A DNA stretch of 9,565 nucleotides. It comes from Planctomycetota bacterium (GTDB lineage Bacteria; Planctomycetota; PUPC01). Below the pieces are notes generated by a model. That model did not search any database. It saw nothing but the letters and a program-made list of their open reading frames with translations, and had not been told where the DNA came from. Position numbers and translations under genes: made by a program. Where the stretch lies: positions 1 through 9,565 of the forward strand of contig PWKM01000232.1 in the NCBI GenBank assembly GCA_003559755.1, read 5' to 3'. Shown here one piece after another: positions 6,856 through 9,565 of this stretch. Within the stretch, counting starts at the first letter, position 1. Every line of letters begins with the position of its first letter.

Positions 6856-6984
6856 GGGATTCCTGGCTTTCCCCGGCCGCAGGCGACTGTCAGGCCTGTC
6901 CACACCGGCCGGATTCCACCACCTCAATATCAGTTCGCTATCTGTCCGCGTCCCGAGCACTTCCCTCGGGCCGCTCCTCTGTTT
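6856..6984 (-). other. Intergenic region before the isomerase-like gene, with a possible hairpin
   Basis: These 129 bp separate the stop of the giant protein gene (6985) from ATG 6855. CCCGAG (6952-6957) and CTCGGG (6965-6970) form a 6-bp stem with a 7-base loop, 15 bases after the upstream stop. No T-run follows on the - strand, so any terminator role is weak. AGGA before the ATG is the ribosome site. I found no convincing -35/-10 pair, so whether the downstream genes have their own promoter is open. Confidence 0.4.
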
Positions 6985-9565
6985 CTATCGTCCACCGGAG
7001 CGCTCGATGGTGAACGTGTGCTCGCCCGACCGGAGCCGGAAGACTGCGTCCAGCCCATCGATCCGGGCTCGGCGCGGCCGGCTGTTCACCTCCAGGTGCA
7101 GATGTCCGGGGGGCTCGGCCCCCAGCCGGACCGTTGCCCGTCTGGATCTGCCGCGACTCCATCCTTCGGCCCGGCCGGTCCTGTATATTGTGGCGAATCC
7201 GGTCCCGCGTGCAAGGCGAAACAGCCGAGAATTGCTCATCGCCATCTCCGCCCGGACGAGGATGAAGTCTTCTGACCGCTCGCCACGCCGGACGACGCCC
7301 ACCTTGCCGTCGATGAACACGTCTTCGAAATCGCCCGCCGCCCACGCCGGCTGCTGGCCGAGCCGGATGAACTCGGCGCCGCGGTCGGCCGTCAGCTTCA
7401 GGTGACGGCCCCGGTATCCCGCCGCCTCGGCGGTGGCCAAACTGATCGGGTCGACGCTCCACGGCTCGAGCTCGGCCGGGCCGCGGCCCGGCGGGGGCAG
7501 GTAGATCGCCCACACCGGCGAGTTCGTCACGCCCTGCATGGCCACCTCGGGGTCCCGGGCCGCCATCGCCATCTCCAAGCCCAGGACCTGGGCCTCGACT
7601 CCGGTGTGGGCCCGGAGGACGCCCGGGCTGGTGGACCCGGAGGCGATGACCCGGGTAATCGGGCGGGCGCCGTCGGGGAACTCGTCCCACACCACCAGGT
7701 AGCCGGTGTGCTTGTTGAACAGCACATGGCGATATCCGCGCTCCTCCTCATCACGGGTGAGTGCAACGTCGCCGGAAAGGAGCAGGTAATCGCAGGCCGG
7801 CGACTCGATGAAGGCGACGATCTCGGGCGAGCCGACGGGCCTTCCGGCGACCGACCACGTGCGGGACCGGGCGAGGTCGGTCGCCCGCAGGTGAACGTCG
7901 ATATCCCAGCCGCTGACGTGAACGAACCACTCGGCCGAGTCGCCCCAGCGATGGGTCAGCACGGCCGTGGTCGGTGTGAGCTGCTCGCTGCGCACGTGGC
8001 GCCGTGCACGGGGGCTGGGCATCGCGGCAGCGGCGAAGAGGATGCCGAGGACCGACTCGTCCCCACGCGGCATCCAGTACGGCCGTCCCGAAGCGTCCCA
8101 CAGCGCCCGCAGCTTGCCCCCGAACTCTTCGTCGGCGAACGCCGTCTGGGCCAGCCCTAGGAACGCGGTGTCGTCTCCGACCGCCCGCGAGCCAACCGGT
8201 CGGTCCTGCCGCCGGTGCTCCGGGGGCAGCGACCAGGCCGCCAGCCGCACCAGCCGGCGCAGGTCGTCGTCCAGGTAATTGCCGCAGCCCACCGCGTCGT
8301 TTATCAGGGCATATTCGAGGATCGAGCACAGCTCGGCCCGATCAACTTCCCGGGGGTCCTGCTCGGCCCGACGGCTCAGCGTACCGAACCGGGCCTCGAA
8401 CAGGTCTTCCGCCGTCTCCGACCAGGCATCGGCGGCCTCCAGCGGCGATACGGCGACGGCGGCGAGCTCGAGGGCGACATATGCGTTCGTGTCCTCGGGG
8501 AGCTCTCCCCGGCGGGCGGCGCGGTTCAGCCGGGTGGCGGCGTCGGACAGGGCGTCGACGACGGCGAGCTTCTCGTCACGGCTCAGCAGGCCGGAGCCCC
8601 GGTTCAGGTCATAGGCCGCCGCCAGGTCGATCACGTGCCGGACGAGGGCCGGCTCGAGGTCCTCCTCCGCCGTCATCCGGCGCAGGGTCGCAGCGGACTC
8701 GATCAGCCAGGAGCGGACGAGGCCGGTCCGTACCCGGCGGCCGGTGAGGGCGTCGGCGGCGAGCAGCGGCGGCTCGGTCGGGTCGTCGGTGGGCCACACC
8801 GACTGCCCCTTTCGGGCGGACGAGCCCAAGTGCTCGATCTGGGCATTGGTGAGGAAGGCCGCCGGTCGTTTTCGGCGCCGCACCGGCTCCCAGGTCCCGG
8901 ACTCGGCGCCCAGGCGCCGATAATCGAGATCAAGCCGGACCGCCGTATCGGCCTCGACCGTCACGTTGCGGGCGACGAGCAAGCTCCGGCGTACCGGGGC
9001 GGGCAGGTTGTCGAACACGAACACGTAATCATAGGTGCCGGTGGGGATGTCGTCGAAACCGAACGAGCCGGACGCGCCGGTGTCGGCCCAGCGCTCGTGG
9101 ATGCCGTCGACCGGCTCGTCCCTGACCAGCAGCACGGTGGCCCGGCTCATCGGATCGTCATCGCCCTTCAGGACCCTGCCGCGGACCGATCCCCGCGGCA
9201 CGACTCGCTCGTCGGGGCTTCGCGGGGTTCGCGCCCAGGCGCGAAAGGCGTCGGCCACCAGGTAGCCGCGGGCTTCGGGCAGGTGGACGCCGAGCAGGCG
9301 CGATGCGGTGGCGAACGTGTCGGGAGCGGAGACCGCCTCGACGATCCGGTGTCCGTGCCGGGTGCCCGGCCCCCGGATGAACCAGCCGGTTTCGTCCGGC
9401 TGTGTGGCGACAACGATGATGGTGGTCCGGTCCGCGACGCCGGCCCGATGGACCGCGCCGACGATCTTGCCCAGCCCGACGTCGCAATCGGCCGCGTCTT
9501 CGCCGCCCGGCGACAGTTCGACATAGAGCAGCTCGGGCCGCTCGGCGAGAAACCGGGCGCCCGCC
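6985..9565 (-). CDS. 5'-truncated giant multidomain protein: AlkP-superfamily C-terminus, Cna-B-like sandwich, helical domain, beta-rich (heparinase-like?) region
   Basis: The frame is open from the stop at 6985 to the window edge (860 codons, start outside), with G/C-ending codons throughout. Domains in protein order: (1) about 9564-9235, the C-terminal part of an alkaline phosphatase / type I phosphodiesterase / sulfatase-superfamily fold, with DVGLGKIVGAVHRAGVADRT, WFIRGPGTRHGHRI and APDTFATASRLLGV; the usual DHG metal motif is absent after IIVVA. (2) About 9200-8920, a carboxypeptidase-regulatory or Cna-B-like beta sandwich (GSVRGRVL, GSFGFDDIPTGTYDY). (3) About 8900-8000, a mostly helical domain. 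(4) About 8000-6990, a beta-rich region with RHVLFNKHTGYLVVWDEF and a closing GEHTFTIE strand, loosely like the C-terminal half of heparinase II/III-type lyases. The helical plus beta-sandwich order also fits polysaccharide lyases, but I see no HAHxD-type catalytic motif, so that assignment is tentative. The exported location is not testable because the N-terminus is missing. No transmembrane segment appears in the visible part. The gene may head the - strand cluster, though a 129-bp gap follows it. Confidence 0.8.
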   Translation of the reverse strand, partial: AGARFLAERPELLYVELSPGGEDAADCDVGLGKIVGAVHRAGVADRTTIIVVATQPDETGWFIRGPGTRHGHRIVEAVSAPDTFATASRLLGVHLPEARGYLVADAFRAWARTPRSPDERVVPRGSVRGRVLKGDDDPMSRATVLLVRDEPVDGIHERWADTGASGSFGFDDIPTGTYDYVFVFDNLPAPVRRSLLVARNVTVEADTAVRLDLDYRRLGAESGTWEPVRRRKRPAAFLTNAQIEHLGSSARKGQSVWPTDDPTEPPLLAADALTGRRVRTGLVRSWLIESAATLRRMTAEEDLEPALVRHVIDLAAAYDLNRGSGLLSRDEKLAVVDALSDAATRLNRAARRGELPEDTNAYVALELAAVAVSPLEAADAWSETAEDLFEARFGTLSRRAEQDPREVDRAELCSILEYALINDAVGCGNYLDDDLRRLVRLAAWSLPPEHRRQDRPVGSRAVGDDTAFLGLAQTAFADEEFGGKLRALWDASGRPYWMPRGDESVLGILFAAAAMPSPRARRHVRSEQLTPTTAVLTHRWGDSAEWFVHVSGWDIDVHLRATDLARSRTWSVAGRPVGSPEIVAFIESPACDYLLLSGDVALTRDEEERGYRHVLFNKHTGYLVVWDEFPDGARPITRVIASGSTSPGVLRAHTGVEAQVLGLEMAMAARDPEVAMQGVTNSPVWAIYLPPPGRGPAELEPWSVDPISLATAEAAGYRGRHLKLTADRGAEFIRLGQQPAWAAGDFEDVFIDGKVGVVRRGERSEDFILVRAEMAMSNSRLFRLARGTGFATIYRTGRAEGWSRGRSRRATVRLGAEPPGHLHLEVNSRPRRARIDGLDAVFRLRSGEHTFTIERSGGR

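Noticed and set aside
7402..8160. + strand open frame opposite the giant protein
   Set aside because: Composition is that of an antisense shadow, and it has no recognisable motif. The opposite strand has a frame of more than 2.5 kb with consistent codon use.
1..9565. tRNA, rRNA, CRISPR array, insertion sequence, toxin-antitoxin or defence genes
   Set aside because: No cloverleaf, no regularly spaced direct repeats, no transposase motifs and no effector domains were seen on either strand.

Overview
The window reads as chromosomal DNA of a GC-rich bacterium. G/C-ending codons dominate the real frames, and Shine-Dalgarno sites precede most genes. A secreted VIT-VWA protein, a hydroxypyruvate-isomerase-like TIM barrel and a large modular protein with an AlkP-type domain and a possible polysaccharide-lyase-like part together suggest Planctomycetota or a relative. 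This is an inference from gene content; no rRNA or other phylogenetic marker beyond hisS is present.

Layout. On the + strand, 1-3244 holds a promoter region, a large exported VIT-VWA protein (87-2348) and, 8 bp later, an unrecognised exported protein (2357-3244). The latter shows an internal stretch whose coding signal sits in a different frame, as expected from two compensating indels. It converges with hisS, with only 12 bp between the stop codons. All remaining genes are on the - strand. Read 5' to 3' they are: a 5'-truncated giant protein (9565-6985); a 129-bp gap; a hydroxypyruvate-isomerase/sugar-isomerase-like TIM barrel (6855-6097); a small FMN nitroreductase (6076-5561); an unrecognised cytosolic helical protein with one TPR-like unit (5483-4611); and histidyl-tRNA synthetase (4579-3257).

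How the genes may work together. The two + strand genes look like one transcription unit for exported proteins. The isomerase-like and nitroreductase genes are 20 bp apart with good ribosome sites and are probably co-transcribed. hisS has no Shine-Dalgarno. Instead it has a very good sigma70-like promoter whose predicted transcription start falls on the GTG start codon, so it may be expressed as a leaderless mRNA.

Most notable: (i) the giant fusion protein, whose visible AlkP-superfamily C-terminus lacks the usual DHG metal-ligand motif and is followed by a Cna-B-like sandwich, a helical domain and a beta-rich region that may be heparinase-like; (ii) the leaderless hisS signal; (iii) the compensated frameshift; (iv) overlapping ECF-type and sigma70-type promoter motifs before the VIT-VWA gene. 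No tRNA, rRNA, CRISPR, insertion sequence or known defence system was seen.
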